A DNA stretch of 64,000 nt, taken from the NCBI RefSeq assembly GCF_028768465.1, contig NZ_CP118225.1:310001-374000 (forward strand), given 5' to 3'. This document shows positions 44,584-54,414 of this stretch, piece by piece. Source of the DNA: Rhodopirellula sp. P2. GTDB lineage: Bacteria > Planctomycetota > Planctomycetia > Pirellulales > Pirellulaceae. The notes under the pieces are model-generated. The model did not search any database, was not told the DNA's origin, and saw only the letters and a program-made list of their open reading frames with translations. A program made the position numbers and the translations under genes. Within the stretch, counting starts at the first letter, position 1. Each line of letters opens with the position of its first letter.

Positions 44584-44955
44584 ATGGAACCAACGACATC
44601 CAAGGACGAACTGCCTGATCACCATTGCCCCGTGTGCGGAAAACAGCAGCGTGTCTTCCTTCGCTATCCCTGGTACATCTGCAACGAATGCCTGAGCCTC
44701 GCGGAAGATGGCGATGGGCGTCGACTGAAATTTGGAAACACGAGCGCTTCAGGAGGCTTCTGTTACAACTACCCCGAAGAACCAGAACTGGCCGCTCAAA
44801 TTTGCTACTCGGTCATTTGCCTGATTCACCGACGGCCTGTGCTGGTGACGGAAGCTCGCTTTGGCGGCGTGGTGGCACAACCGTTGCCGTCATCGCATGT
44901 CGCGACCAAGGACAAACACGGCTGCGTCGAATTGACACGCCGCACCATCCATTGA
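44584..44955 (+). CDS. Small zinc-ribbon protein of unknown function
   Basis: 123 residues. Two Cys pairs, CPVCGKQQ and YICNECLSLAEDGDGRRLKFGN, form a zinc ribbon at about 15-40. The rest has a Tyr/Pro/Gly-rich strand pattern (GGFCYNYPEE) and a short hydrophobic segment around QICYSVICLIHRRPVLVTE. No membrane helix is certain. It lies between the bacterioferritin gene (divergent) and a histidine kinase gene. The family is not recognised beyond the zinc ribbon. Confidence 0.65.
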   Translation: MEPTTSKDELPDHHCPVCGKQQRVFLRYPWYICNECLSLAEDGDGRRLKFGNTSASGGFCYNYPEEPELAAQICYSVICLIHRRPVLVTEARFGGVVAQPLPSSHVATKDKHGCVELTRRTIH

Positions 44956-45090
44956 GATCGGTGGAGACAATGCACATCGCGGGAAGCCTTCGGGGCGTCG
45001 GTCCATGAACGAACTAACGGCACGATCAACGCGTGCTCCCAAGACTGTCTCCTGTGCCATCACTTGCATTCGATTGCAGCACGCAACAAA

Positions 45091-46806
45091 ATGCAGAAGT
45101 TTCCGCACAACCAACCCGCGGCAAGCAATCCAATGCGTACATCCACGCTCGTTCTCTGCATTGGCCTCTGCATCGCGACCGTGTCGATCATCAGCTTCTA
45201 CATGATCTCGGCGGAACGACAGCGTCATGCCGTCAACGCCTTGGCGGCGAAAGTGACTGACACCACCGAACGTCTTGAACATGAGATCGGTTACGGAGGG
45301 CTCATCCACAACTTCAAGAACTACGTGCTGCGTCCAGATGTCCCCCAGTACTACGAAAAAGCCGTCCAAAACGCGAAGAATGCCAACGAGCTGATTCGCG
45401 AATTAGAACGGATCGATCAAGCCCCCATTCAAGGCACCCCGCTTCCGCAAACCACACGCATGGTCGCGGAATACTCCGGTCAATTGGAAGTCGTTCGCGC
45501 CATGGCGAACGACAATGCCACGGCCCGTGAAATCGACGCGGTCGTTCGATTTGATGACACATCGACTCTCAATGAGTTGAAGACGGCGATGGATTCCCTG
45601 CATGAATCTTGCCGCATCGAGGCAGAACGACTGGAGAGACACACTCGGACATTGATGTTCCTCAACGTCCTGCTCGGCCTTGGCACCGCGGTCACCTTGT
45701 CCACCTTGAGCGTCCGCCAACATCTAAAAGATCTGCAGAATCAGGTGGTCTACATCCAACTGCTGGGCGAAAGCGGCGGCATTTGGAATTGGAATCGACA
45801 AACCAACGAGGTTCAGTACGCTCCCAAATTCCGGCAAATGCTCGGTTACGAAGGCACTGACCGGCAATCCTTTCCAGAAAACTGGACGGCACTCCACGAT
45901 TGTCTTCATCCAGACGACCTCCCGTTGTTCTCCGAGAATCTCACCACGCAGCTCAAATCCCGAGTTCCCTTCAGCATCGATGTGCGGATTCGTCATCGAG
46001 ACGGGCATTACCAGTGGTATCGCGTGCACGCTCACACGCTGTTCGACCGATCAGGAAGTCCAGTCCGGACCGCGGGAACCATCTTCAATGTGGAAGACAG
46101 GAAAAAATACGAACAGGAGCTTCAAGAGAGCAATCGAGAACTTCAGCGGTTCGCGTCCGCCGCATCGCATGACCTCCAGGAACCGCTGCGAGCGATCACC
46201 GGATTCAGCCAATTGTTGCAACAGCGACACGCCGCTTCGCTCGATGAAAAAGGGCAGGGCTACCTCAATCACATCATCGCCGGTGTGGGGCGCATGAAAG
46301 CACTGATCGACGACCTTTTGACTCTGGCCCGCGTCGGACAATCGGAACTGGAATTCGCGGAAATCGAACTCAAACCCTGCGTCGACACCGCCCTTCAAAA
46401 CCTTTCTCAATTAATCCAAGACACCTCCCCCGAAATCCGGGTCGCGGAACTGGGAACGGTTCATGGTCACGCAGGTTTTTTGGCAGAACTGTTTCAAAAC
46501 CTGATCGGCAATGCGATCAAATTCCGCAAACCAGGCGAGACAGCAAAGATCGCAATCGATTGCCAGACCGATCAATCGCAGCACCTGATCACAGTCACTG
46601 ACCAAGGGATCGGGATTGCAGAAAAGCACCACGACCAGGTTTTTGAACTTTTCAAACGCCTTCACCGCCGAGAACAAATCCCAGGCACCGGCATTGGCTT
46701 GGCGCTGTGCAAACGAATCGTCGAACGCCACCACGGCACCATCTCGCTGGTCTCCGAAGAGGGCGTAGGAACTTCGTTCCGAATTTCTCTTCCAAACAAC
46801 ATTTAG
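45091..46806 (+). CDS. Membrane histidine kinase with PAS domain (phytochrome-like output)
   Basis: 571 residues from ATG 45091; a TTG at 45064 and an ATG at 45133 are alternatives. Two transmembrane helices (TLVLCIGLCIATVSIISFYMI and LMFLNVLLGLGTAVTLSTL) flank a sensor region of about 150 residues with a helical pattern (YYEKAVQNAKNANELIREL). A PAS-3 domain follows (SGGIWNWNRQTNEVQYAPKF, DVRIRHRDGHYQWYRVHA), then HisKA with the phospho-His in AASHDLQEPLRAI and HATPase (FQNLIGNAIKFR, DQGIGI, GTGIGLAL). The ASHDLQEP box is typical of kinases paired with Rcp1-like receivers; such a receiver gene follows 13 bases later. Confidence 0.93.
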   Translation: MQKFPHNQPAASNPMRTSTLVLCIGLCIATVSIISFYMISAERQRHAVNALAAKVTDTTERLEHEIGYGGLIHNFKNYVLRPDVPQYYEKAVQNAKNANELIRELERIDQAPIQGTPLPQTTRMVAEYSGQLEVVRAMANDNATAREIDAVVRFDDTSTLNELKTAMDSLHESCRIEAERLERHTRTLMFLNVLLGLGTAVTLSTLSVRQHLKDLQNQVVYIQLLGESGGIWNWNRQTNEVQYAPKFRQMLGYEGTDRQSFPENWTALHDCLHPDDLPLFSENLTTQLKSRVPFSIDVRIRHRDGHYQWYRVHAHTLFDRSGSPVRTAGTIFNVEDRKKYEQELQESNRELQRFASAASHDLQEPLRAITGFSQLLQQRHAASLDEKGQGYLNHIIAGVGRMKALIDDLLTLARVGQSELEFAEIELKPCVDTALQNLSQLIQDTSPEIRVAELGTVHGHAGFLAELFQNLIGNAIKFRKPGETAKIAIDCQTDQSQHLITVTDQGIGIAEKHHDQVFELFKRLHRREQIPGTGIGLALCKRIVERHHGTISLVSEEGVGTSFRISLPNNI

Positions 46807-46819
46807 AAATCAACTTCCA

Positions 46820-47275
46820 ATGCAAAATCTCCACATGTTGAATCAGGGGAAGCCCATCGACATCCTCTTGGCCGAAGACAGCGAAACCGATGCGGAACTG
46901 ACCATCGACGCCCTGCAGCAAGGCGAAATCCGCAACAACATTCACCACGTTTGGGATGGAGAAGAAGTCCTCCAGTTCCTTCGAAAGGAAGGCAAATACA
47001 AAGAGGCAGTGCGGCCTGATCTCATTCTGCTGGATCTCAATATGCCCCGCATGGACGGGAGAGCCGCACTGAAAGAAATCCGTTGCGACGACAAACTCAA
47101 ATCGATCCCAGTCGTGGTCCTGACAACTTCCAGCCATGATTCTGACATCGACGAATCGTATGGATTGGCTGCCAACAATTACATTGTCAAACCGGTTGAT
47201 CTGGTGCAGTTCTTTGACGTCATTCAGAGCGTCCAGCACTTCTGGGCAAACGTGGTCAAACTTCCGTCGAAGTAG
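46820..47275 (+). CDS. Single-domain response regulator (Rcp1-like)
   Basis: 151 residues of receiver domain only. It has the acidic pocket LLAEDSETDAEL, the phospho-acceptor Asp in LILLDLNMPRMDG, Thr/Ser in VVVLTTSSHD, and Lys in NYIVKPVDLVQF. The NMPRMDG motif and the missing output domain fit Rcp1-type relays. It is cognate to the kinase 13 bases upstream. The output partner is not visible in the window. Confidence 0.95.
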   Translation: MQNLHMLNQGKPIDILLAEDSETDAELTIDALQQGEIRNNIHHVWDGEEVLQFLRKEGKYKEAVRPDLILLDLNMPRMDGRAALKEIRCDDKLKSIPVVVLTTSSHDSDIDESYGLAANNYIVKPVDLVQFFDVIQSVQHFWANVVKLPSK

Positions 47276-47441
47276 AACCGCTGGGCTTCCTTGTCCCCGG
47301 AAACGCTGGCCAACGGACGACGCACCGTAGATGATTTGAATCGCCAAAGTCACCTGCAAAGGGGGCCCACTACGCGCCACCGCTCATTTTGCAACAATGG
47401 GGCTTCGCCGTTGTCCGATCCTACAAACCCAACTTACAAAG

Positions 47442-47780
47442 ATGAGCGACCTGCCGAACTGCCCTGAATGCGAGGGCACTTTCACCTACGAAGACGGCAT
47501 TTTGCTGGTCTGCCCCAGCTGCGGCCATGAATGGTCGCAAGCGGATGCCGAGGCGGCTGCGGAAGCCGACATCGTTCGCGATGCCAACGGGAACGAGCTC
47601 GAAAACGGCGACACCGTGGTCGTGATCAAAGACTTGAAAGTCAAAGGCGCCGGCCAGACTGTCAAAGTCGGCACCAAGGTCAAAAACATTCGTCTGGTTG
47701 ACGGCGATCACGACATCGACTGCAAAATCGATGGCATCGGCGCCATGGGACTGAAGTCGGAATTTGTCCGCAAGGCCTGA
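47442..47780 (+). CDS. YjdM/PhnA-family zinc-ribbon protein
   Basis: 112 residues from ATG 47442 ([10 protein letters not shown]). The N-terminal zinc ribbon has [25 protein letters not shown], and the C-terminal KOW-like domain has [30 protein letters not shown] and [16 protein letters not shown]. This is the common YjdM (formerly PhnA) family. Its link to phosphonate use is doubtful; its true role is unknown. It is converged upon by the hybrid kinase gene. Confidence 0.93.
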   Translation: MSDLPNCPECEGTFTYEDGILLVCPSCGHEWSQADAEAAAEADIVRDANGNELENGDTVVVIKDLKVKGAGQTVKVGTKVKNIRLVDGDHDIDCKIDGIGAMGLKSEFVRKA

Positions 47781-47850
47781 GCGCACCGCTCGCCAACCAC
47801 GTGCCCTGAAACTCCGTGGCGGCGCTTCCACCTTCAGCGAAAATGGACAA

Positions 47851-47885
47851 GTGACCTGCCAAAATCAGTTTGGATCCCAGGTCAC
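47851..47885. terminator. Bidirectional hairpin between convergent genes
   Basis: GTGACCTG (47851-47858) pairs with CAGGTCAC (47878-47885); inside it CCAAA and TTTGG can pair again, with a small bulge. It lies between the convergent YjdM-like and hybrid kinase genes. Confidence 0.5.
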
Positions 47886-47941
47886 TCTGCATCGCCGATG
47901 ACGTGACGCGGAAGCACGGTGGCTGGATCAGAAGAGACAGC

Positions 47942-49414
47942 TCATGTGAGCGTGACTTCTCGGATCGTCGGTGGGGTCTCTGCCGTTTCTCGCGGCATGC
48001 AAATTTGAATCCTGGTTCCTGCCCCCTGCGTGAGCGCGGTGATCGTTCCCCCGTGAGCTTCGATGATGCGTTGGCAGATCGGCATCCCCAATCCTGTGCC
48101 CGTGGGTTTGGTGGTGTAGAACGGTTCAAACAAGTGCGTGGTCTGCTCTGGATTGAGGCCAGGACCATTGTCGGTGACATTCAGACAAACCTGGTCGCTG
48201 GTGCACTCACAGTGAATATCGATCCGAACCGGGCCTTCCGTCGCCTCCAATGCGTTGAGAAACAGATTGCGAAAGACCTGCTCCATGCGACAGACATCGA
48301 CGATCGCAGGGTGCACGCAATCCGTCGTCTCCTCAATCAACTCTGCGTCCCGGTGCTCTCGCTTGGATTTCAGATCCCGCCATGCCCGACGCCAAACATC
48401 TCTCAGATCAACACTCTGCAACTCCGTCTGAATGGGCGCCGCATACGCGCGCACACTTTCCAGCAGTGTTGCGAGATCTGACGCGGCTCGTTGGATCGCA
48501 GTCACTTCTTCTTCCGAGTCTGCGTTGCCGTGGACATTCATGGCCAGGACTTCGGAGGCCGCTTTGATTCGCTGAATCGCATTGCGACTTTCGTGCGCCA
48601 AAGCCGCGACGGTTTCTCCGATCGCCGCCAAACGCTCCGCACGAACGACTCGCTGGTTCGCTTCGCTCAAATCCGAAACATCGATGCCGATCGAGAGAAT
48701 GTACTGAGCCCTTCCATCGTCATCCTGCAGCTTGGAATTCGACCAACGAATCTCACGAGCCTCGCCGTTCTTGCAGTGAATTCGATTGGTGAACCCGCGT
48801 GACGCCCCCAATCTCACCGTCGTTTCAAAGAGTTGGCCGACCCGCTGAAGATCCTCGGGAAAGACACATTTCTCCAACCAGTTCTCGCCGATCAATTCCT
48901 CTTGAGACCAGCCCGTCAATTCGGTCAAAAAACGATTGAAGTGAATCACCTGGCCATCAAAATCCAGCACCAAAATGACCGCTTCGGCGGTCGTCTGAAG
49001 CCGCTCCGCAAAAGCATGCTCCTTCTGAAATTGCTGCTCCAAAATCTGCCGGTCAAGAATCCGCCGCGCGGTGGCAATCAGGTCCTCTGGAATGATCGGT
49101 TTGATCACGTAATCAGAAATCCCCTGACGAAAAGCATCGATCGCTGCCTGCAGATCGCTGTACCCGGTCACCACGATGACAGGTGTCTTCGCACTCGCCA
49201 CCAACAACTCTTGCAAACGATCTTCAATCAACCCGTCGGGCAGTCGCCGGTCCGTCAAGATCAATCCGAACCGTTGCTTGCCAAGAGCCTCCAAGGCCTC
49301 GTGGACACATCCCGTGGTGGTGACGTCGAATCCGCCAATGGACAACACATCGGACAACGACTCAGCCGAGTCGGCATCGTCTTCGATAACAAGAATGTGA
49401 TTGAGAACACGCAT
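47942..49414 (-). CDS. Receiver-PAS-histidine kinase hybrid
   Basis: 490 residues from ATG 49414; the frame runs upstream to 49687 without protein character. An N-terminal receiver (1-120) has Glu11/Asp12/Asp13 and phospho-acceptor Asp55 in LILTDRRLPD. A PAS domain follows (TTAEAVILVLDFDGQVIHFNRF), then a HisKA domain with His274 in ALAHESRNAIQRIKA and HATPase (FRNLFLNALEA, DNGPGL, GTGLGMPI). There is no membrane helix, so it is a cytoplasmic kinase whose activity can be set by its own receiver. Its gene is divergent from a sigma-54 response regulator gene 443 bases away, which is the likely partner. Confidence 0.92.
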   Translation of the reverse strand: MRVLNHILVIEDDADSAESLSDVLSIGGFDVTTTGCVHEALEALGKQRFGLILTDRRLPDGLIEDRLQELLVASAKTPVIVVTGYSDLQAAIDAFRQGISDYVIKPIIPEDLIATARRILDRQILEQQFQKEHAFAERLQTTAEAVILVLDFDGQVIHFNRFLTELTGWSQEELIGENWLEKCVFPEDLQRVGQLFETTVRLGASRGFTNRIHCKNGEAREIRWSNSKLQDDDGRAQYILSIGIDVSDLSEANQRVVRAERLAAIGETVAALAHESRNAIQRIKAASEVLAMNVHGNADSEEEVTAIQRAASDLATLLESVRAYAAPIQTELQSVDLRDVWRRAWRDLKSKREHRDAELIEETTDCVHPAIVDVCRMEQVFRNLFLNALEATEGPVRIDIHCECTSDQVCLNVTDNGPGLNPEQTTHLFEPFYTTKPTGTGLGMPICQRIIEAHGGTITALTQGAGTRIQICMPRETAETPPTIREVTLT

Positions 49415-49857
49415 GAGAATCCTGGACCACGAATGGCAACGGTTCGCCCAGGAAGCGAATTGGCTGCTGTTCGCTGAGCGGAGGTGATGAGTGGGAAGCT
49501 GAAGGTAGCAGCGAGGGTTGCTTGGGCACGAGCGGCATTTGGCCAAGGCGAAAGACGACGTCCAACAAAACGCGAAGGATCGAACGCGAACGATGTGCCA
49601 TGGCGACGCAGCGATCTGAGCGACCGGCAAAAGCCACGCCCGCAGTGATCGCATCGCCCCATTTTCCATCACGGCATTCGCTGGCATCCACCCGTGAACA
49701 CGTCACTCGTGCCATACCGCACACCAGGTGGCCCCAGCCGCACATTCGCAACCCCTGCAGGGCTGATTCACCGTCATTCTGACACTGGAACAAAGATCGC
49801 AGAAGGACGTGGTCCAGCCCAGATTCCCGACCAAAACTTGATTGCCTGAATCCCACC
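49415..49857. other. Divergent region between hybrid kinase and response regulator genes
   Basis: About 440 bases with no supported gene. A weak GG-N10-GC string (TGG 49786-49788, GC 49799-49800) precedes the response regulator by 58 bases, but its -12 part is TCGC, so I do not call it a promoter. Confidence 0.35.
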
Positions 49858-51315
49858 ATGAGCCCAACCATTCAATTGCTACTTGTCGATGATGAAGATG
49901 ATTATCGGCGCAGTTGCGGCAAATTCATGGAGCGAATGGGGCACAGGGTCCAATTGGCAGCGAGTGGCGCCGAAGCAATGTCCCTGCTCAACCGCGAAGA
50001 TTTTGATGTGGCGGTGTTCGACATCGATATGCCGGGAATGAGTGGACTGGAATTGATGCAGCGCGTCCAAGAGGAATCTTTGGAGGTCGAAGTCCTGTTC
50101 TTGACGGGCAAAGGGACCATCGAAGCCTGTGTGCAAGCGATGCAGATGGGCGCCTGCGACTTTTTGACCAAGCCCTGTTCACTGGCGGATCTCGAACATC
50201 GCGTGCAACTTGCCCGCCAACGAGGGCAACTCCGAAAAGAGAACCAACAACTCAAAGCCATCGTGACGCGAGATCGCCCATCCCCCAAGTTGATAGGCAA
50301 TTCCGTGGTGATGAAGGAACTCACACGGATGATTTCGAAAGTTGCACCGACCCGCAAACCGGTGCTGATTGAGGGCGAAAGCGGAACAGGCAAAGAAGTG
50401 GTGGCCCGCGCCGTCCAACAACAAAGCGATCTGTCGGACCGACCGTTTGTGACCGTCAACTGCGCCGCCTTGCCACAACAGCTTGTCGAAAGCGAACTGT
50501 TTGGTCATCAAAAGGGATCCTTTACCGGAGCAACAGTCGACAAACCGGGGCTGTTTGAAATCGCCGATGGCGGGACGCTGTTCATCGACGAGGTCGGCGA
50601 ATTGCCATGCGAGTTGCAGCCCAAACTGCTGCGAGTCCTGGAAGACGGATCTCTCCGCCGAATCGGCTGCCATCGCGAACGCAAGGTGAAGGTTCGCTTG
50701 ATCGCCGCGACCAACCGAGACCTGACCGAAGAAGTCAAAGACGGACATTTTCGCGAAGACCTCTTCTACCGAATCAACGTCCTGACACTGAGGTTGCCCC
50801 CACTCCGCGAGCGTGAAGGTGACATCGAGCAACTGTTACAGCACTTCCTGCCGCCGGGATGGTCCGTTGACCCAGAAGCTCACAAAACGCTGATCCATTA
50901 CCACTGGCCCGGGAATGTTCGTCAGCTGATCAATGTCATTGAACGGGCGACGATTTTAGGCAACCATCAAAGGATCACGATGGACGACTTGCCGCGGGAA
51001 CTCCTTCACCCAATTCCCCGGTCGACCGCCGCACACACCTCTCCCCAACGGATCGCTCGAGAAACGAACCCTTCGGGCGCGACGGCAACCAAGGCTTTCG
51101 CCAATGGCTTGCCAACCAAAACGGAACCCCATTTCGCGCTCGGTGACAGCAACCTCAAGGTGGACGACCTTGTCAAAGCCCACGTGCTCAAGGTCCTCGA
51201 ACAACTCGGTGGAAACAAAGCAAAAACGGCTCGGCACCTAGGAATCCACCGCCGTAAACTGTATCGCTTGCTCGAACGCTTCGAACAAAACTTGCCCTCG
51301 GAAGAAATCACATGA
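49858..51315 (+). CDS. Sigma-54-dependent response regulator (NtrC type)
   Basis: 485 residues. The receiver has phospho-acceptor Asp55 in [13 protein letters not shown]. The AAA+ domain has Walker A GESGTGKE (173-180) and the sigma-54 loop GSFTGA (220-225), a Ser variant of GAFTGA; Walker B is [13 protein letters not shown] long Thr/Pro/Ala-rich linker leads to the C-terminal Fis-type HTH ([30 protein letters not shown]). Its stop overlaps the start of a universal stress protein gene (ATGA). Sigma-54 promoter sequences precede three nearby transcription units in this window, so this protein is their most likely activator. Confidence 0.94.
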   Translation: MSPTIQLLLVDDEDDYRRSCGKFMERMGHRVQLAASGAEAMSLLNREDFDVAVFDIDMPGMSGLELMQRVQEESLEVEVLFLTGKGTIEACVQAMQMGACDFLTKPCSLADLEHRVQLARQRGQLRKENQQLKAIVTRDRPSPKLIGNSVVMKELTRMISKVAPTRKPVLIEGESGTGKEVVARAVQQQSDLSDRPFVTVNCAALPQQLVESELFGHQKGSFTGATVDKPGLFEIADGGTLFIDEVGELPCELQPKLLRVLEDGSLRRIGCHRERKVKVRLIAATNRDLTEEVKDGHFREDLFYRINVLTLRLPPLREREGDIEQLLQHFLPPGWSVDPEAHKTLIHYHWPGNVRQLINVIERATILGNHQRITMDDLPRELLHPIPRSTAAHTSPQRIARETNPSGATATKAFANGLPTKTEPHFALGDSNLKVDDLVKAHVLKVLEQLGGNKAKTARHLGIHRRKLYRLLERFEQNLPSEEIT

Positions 51316-52223
51316 GCGAACCCAAACAGGCTCCCTTGAAAACGCTGGTCGGAATGGATTCTTCGCCGCCGGCTCACAGCGCATTGGAAGCTTTGGCACT
51401 GTCGCGAGTTTCGAAAGCATGCGAGGTCTCGCTCGCCACCGTGCTCCCGGAACCCTCGCTGTACCAAGTCGATGAAGCCGACCTGTCTTGGATCCCCCAA
51501 GAAGTCATTGATTCTCAAATCAAAGCCGAGCAGGCGCACCTGAACAAACTGGTTCAAAAGTTTGGCCCCCACTTCGCCTCGTGCCAGCCACTGGTCACAC
51601 AAGGAAACCCCGGCCGCGGATTGCTGGATTTGGCGGAAAAGATTTCGGCGGACTGGATCGTGCTGGGGTCAGTCGGGCACTCCGCGATTGCGAGGATCAT
51701 GCTGGGAAGCACCTCCGACTATGTGGCCAACCGCGCCCAGTGCACGTGCCTGATTCATCGCCCGATTGATCCGCCGCTGGACACAACCGAAGGAATGTTT
51801 TCTCGCGTGGTGGTTGCCATCAGCAATGCCGCCCCGGACTCCAGTTTGCCAGGCTGGATTGAGTTGCTGCAATTGCAACCTGGATGCGAGGTTCATCTGT
51901 TGCACGTGATGGAAACGCACCCGGAATACGAACTTCATTTGCTGAAGAAGGTCTCCGCCTACATGGAAGAGGTTCGCTCGGCCGCCTGGAAGCTGATGGA
52001 ATCCACACGACCTCATCTGGAATCCTTGGGCATGAAAGTTCAACCGATGCTGGTGGAGTCCGCTCACGTGGGGCAAACCATCGTCGACTACGCCGACTCA
52101 CACCAATGTGATTTGATCATCGTCGGCGACCAAGACGAATCCCTGATCGAGCGGGTGATGCTAGGAAGCGTCAGTCGCTTCGTCCTTCGGCACGCCTCGC
52201 AATCGGTCCTCGTTGCTCGCTAA
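51312..52223 (+). CDS. Tandem universal stress protein
   Basis: 303 residues made of two USP domains. Domain 1 begins KTLVGMDSSPPAHSALEALAL and ends with the ATP-binding Gly-x2-Gly-x9-Gly-Ser region VLGSVGHSAIARIMLGSTSDYV. Domain 2 begins RVVVAISNAAPDSSLPGWIEL and ends IVGDQDESLIERVMLGSVSRFVLRHASQSVLV. It is translationally coupled to the sigma-54 regulator (ATGA overlap). USP proteins help survival under starvation or low oxygen in other bacteria; here the coupling suggests the same signal controls both. Confidence 0.92.
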   Translation: MSEPKQAPLKTLVGMDSSPPAHSALEALALSRVSKACEVSLATVLPEPSLYQVDEADLSWIPQEVIDSQIKAEQAHLNKLVQKFGPHFASCQPLVTQGNPGRGLLDLAEKISADWIVLGSVGHSAIARIMLGSTSDYVANRAQCTCLIHRPIDPPLDTTEGMFSRVVVAISNAAPDSSLPGWIELLQLQPGCEVHLLHVMETHPEYELHLLKKVSAYMEEVRSAAWKLMESTRPHLESLGMKVQPMLVESAHVGQTIVDYADSHQCDLIIVGDQDESLIERVMLGSVSRFVLRHASQSVLVAR

Positions 52224-52390
52224 AGAACGGTCAAAAAAAACGGTTCACATGCGGGAAGCTCCCTACCGCGGCCGCGGCATCCTGCCTTTGTCGTGCCGTT
52301 TTCATCCCGGAAGGGGTTCAAGCGAGTCGGCGTCGGGAATCGATTGCTCCACTTCCCAACCCAACGGCGCCGCGCCAGCAAGCCGAAGTC

Positions 52391-52424
52391 CCCTCTCCCC
52401 CGAAACGCGTTTCGGGGGAGAGGG
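52391..52424. repeat. Perfect 34-base palindrome (REP-like)
   Basis: The left half CCCTCTCCCCCGAAACG is the exact reverse complement of the right half. It begins 302 bases upstream of the transposase gene. REP-like palindromes next to RAYT-type transposases are often their substrates. Confidence 0.75.
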
Positions 52425-52541
52425 CAAGGGTGAGGGGGCTTTCCCTGTGGCCGAGGGGTCCAGCCTACGAATGAATTTACCCTCCTGGCAGGAGGGTCGA
52501 GCGAAGCGAGGGGAGGTCGAGCGCGAACACCGTGGTCATCG

Positions 52542-52601
52542 AACGCTGAGGGACCGAACGCTGAGGGACAGGAACGCTGAGGAGGAACGCTGAGGGACAG
52601 A
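52542..52601. repeat. Short tandem repeat of GAACGCTGAGG
   Basis: Four copies of GAACGCTGAGG(GAC) lie in about 60 bases with slightly different spacers. It looks like polymerase slippage or an old iteron. No function can be given. Confidence 0.6.
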
Positions 52602-52692
52602 GCACCTTTTCGAGGGTTGACTTTCGGGATGGACACACAAATAACGATTGGGTGGAGTTTGACGCTGGTTTCTTCTTTGTGAGGTTGCGTCG

Positions 52693-53781
52693 ATGGTTCG
52701 TCTTGCCCGCTGTGAAGTGTTTGATCCCGATGAGGTGGCGGTGGCCCATGTTTGGAACCGCACCTGTCGCCGCTGTTTCCTGCTGGGCGATGATTCCGTC
52801 TCCGGCAAGAACTTCGATCATCGAAAGGTTTGGATCGAAGACTTGCTGCACCAATTCGCGGCTGAGTTTGGGATCGACTTGCTGGGCTTCGCAATCCTCT
52901 CGAATCACTTTCACCTGATTCTTCGTACGCGTCCCGATGTCGTGGCGTCCTGGAGTGACGAGGAAGTGGCCGCTCGCTGGTGCCGAATCTGTCCCCACAA
53001 CCGCAAGCCCGACGGCAGCCCGGCTGAGCCGACCAAGCCAGAAATTCGTGCCATTGCCGGCTGCCCGGTGAAGCTGGCCGAGATTCGCCAGCGGCTGTCC
53101 AGCCTGAGTTGGTGGATGCGGTTGCTGTGCCAGCGGGTCTCGATGCGGGCCAACGCCGAGGAAGACGAAAGCGGCCGGTTCTTTCAAGATCGCTACAAAG
53201 CGACACGGTTGGTGGATGAAGCCAGTTTGCTGGCGTGCTCAGCCTACGTGGATTTGAACTTGATTCGGGCAGCCATGGCTCAGACGCTCGAAACCAGCGA
53301 TCACACGTCGGTGCAGCGTCGGATCGAAGCAGCGCAGCAGGACGTTGTCCAGACGCAGGACGCCACTCAAGCACTGAAGGAAGGGCCGGAGCGGCAAACC
53401 AAACGCCCCGACGCGTTCCTGTCTCCACTCACCATCGACGAAGCGTCCGATCCCATCAGCCCCGACCCGTCACCGCTTCGGGATCGTTGTAGCGAAAAGG
53501 GGTTCCTGGCAATGTCGTTGGTGGATTACCTGGAACTGCTGGACTGGACGGCCCGTCAGTCGATCCCAGGCAAAGGGGGCACGACGCCGGCTTCCGTTGC
53601 GGCGGTGTTGAAACGCTTGGGTCTGGACGGAACGGCTTGGTGTGAACTGGCCGGCAACTTTGGCAAGCTGTTCGGCAATGTTGCCGGGCGTCCCGAGAGC
53701 GTTGATTCGATACGCAGTCACCAGACGCAGCGACGGTATCACTTGCGACGTCGCGCCCGTGAGTTGATGACGACCGCTTAG
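52693..53781 (+). CDS. REP-associated/IS200-like transposase (Y1 family)
   Basis: 362 residues. The HUH metal-binding motif is in GFAILSNHFHLILRTRP (His72, His74), and AYVDLNLIRAAM matches the helix after the domain core (usually YI.LNPVRA). The catalytic Tyr cannot be fixed by eye. There is a C-terminal extension of about 160 residues (from about 200) that is longer than in simple RAYTs. The protein cleaves and joins single-stranded DNA at hairpins. It lies between two universal stress protein genes among palindromes and tandem repeats. No terminal inverted ends define a full insertion sequence. Confidence 0.85.
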   Translation: MVRLARCEVFDPDEVAVAHVWNRTCRRCFLLGDDSVSGKNFDHRKVWIEDLLHQFAAEFGIDLLGFAILSNHFHLILRTRPDVVASWSDEEVAARWCRICPHNRKPDGSPAEPTKPEIRAIAGCPVKLAEIRQRLSSLSWWMRLLCQRVSMRANAEEDESGRFFQDRYKATRLVDEASLLACSAYVDLNLIRAAMAQTLETSDHTSVQRRIEAAQQDVVQTQDATQALKEGPERQTKRPDAFLSPLTIDEASDPISPDPSPLRDRCSEKGFLAMSLVDYLELLDWTARQSIPGKGGTTPASVAAVLKRLGLDGTAWCELAGNFGKLFGNVAGRPESVDSIRSHQTQRRYHLRRRARELMTTA

Positions 53782-53830
53782 CCGCACCTCTCGCTCTACT
53801 TTTGCCGTTCGGCCACCGATTGGCCTGATG

Positions 53831-54150
53831 CTCTGGTGGCGTTGCAGCCGAAACGGACCAGAGCGAACGGGCTCAACAGCTGGCGACGCTCCGGAACCGC
53901 TCTCCATGCAGGCAACCACAAGCCAACTTGAAACACGGGCTCTTCGAGGCACCCCGGAAAAGTGCTCTGTCCCCCAGTTGGCTCCCTGTACCCAGTTGGC
54001 TCTGGCAGCGCTGCAGCCGAGACGGATCAGAGCGAACGGGCTCAACAGCTGGCGACGCTCCGGAACCGCTCTCCATGCAGGCAACCACCAGCCAACTTGA
54101 AACACGGGCTCTTCGAGGCACCCCGGAAAAGTGCTCTGTCCCCCGTTGGC
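53831..54150. repeat. Tandem duplication with a 169-base period
   Basis: Unit 1 starts at 53831 (CTCTGGTGGCG) and unit 2 at 54000 (CTCTGGCAGCG). They differ at about six positions in the first 30 bases and then are almost identical. Each ends in copies of CCCAGTTGGCT or CCCCGTTGGCT. The unit follows the transposase gene by about 50 bases. Confidence 0.85.
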
Positions 54151-54414
54151 TTCGTCCCCCGTTGGCTTCCCAGTTCAAGAGGACTGCTAAAGGACGGTGA
54201 ACCGCTCTGCTGATCGCCCTTGAACTGTGCTTTCGATTCCTGCTCTCCGGGGCAAAGGTTGGTGGACGAAGGTTCGATTCGCTTGCGGTTCGACAGCCTT
54301 GGGAGGCCGTCGTGTGGGGTGGACGCGGCCGGGGCGCGGTGCGATGTCGATCGGGCACCAACGAATCAGCTTCTGCCGGAACGGCGCTTCGCTTGGTCCG
54401 GCCTACTTCCATTT

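Larger units (their letters stand above)
52224..52692. other. Non-coding stretch with repeat elements
   Basis: About 470 bases after the USP gene and before the transposase. It holds the 34-base palindrome (52391-52424), a GAGCGAAGCGAG-type string near 52500 and a short tandem repeat (52542-52601). No coding frame is supported. Confidence 0.5.

Noticed and set aside
49786-49800. Possible sigma-54 promoter before the response regulator gene at 49858
   Set aside because: GG-N10-GC is present but the -12 part is TCGC, and the spacing to the start (58) differs from the other three candidates.
53831-54150. Possible CRISPR array
   Set aside because: Only two units of 169 bases with no separate spacers; it is a simple tandem duplication.
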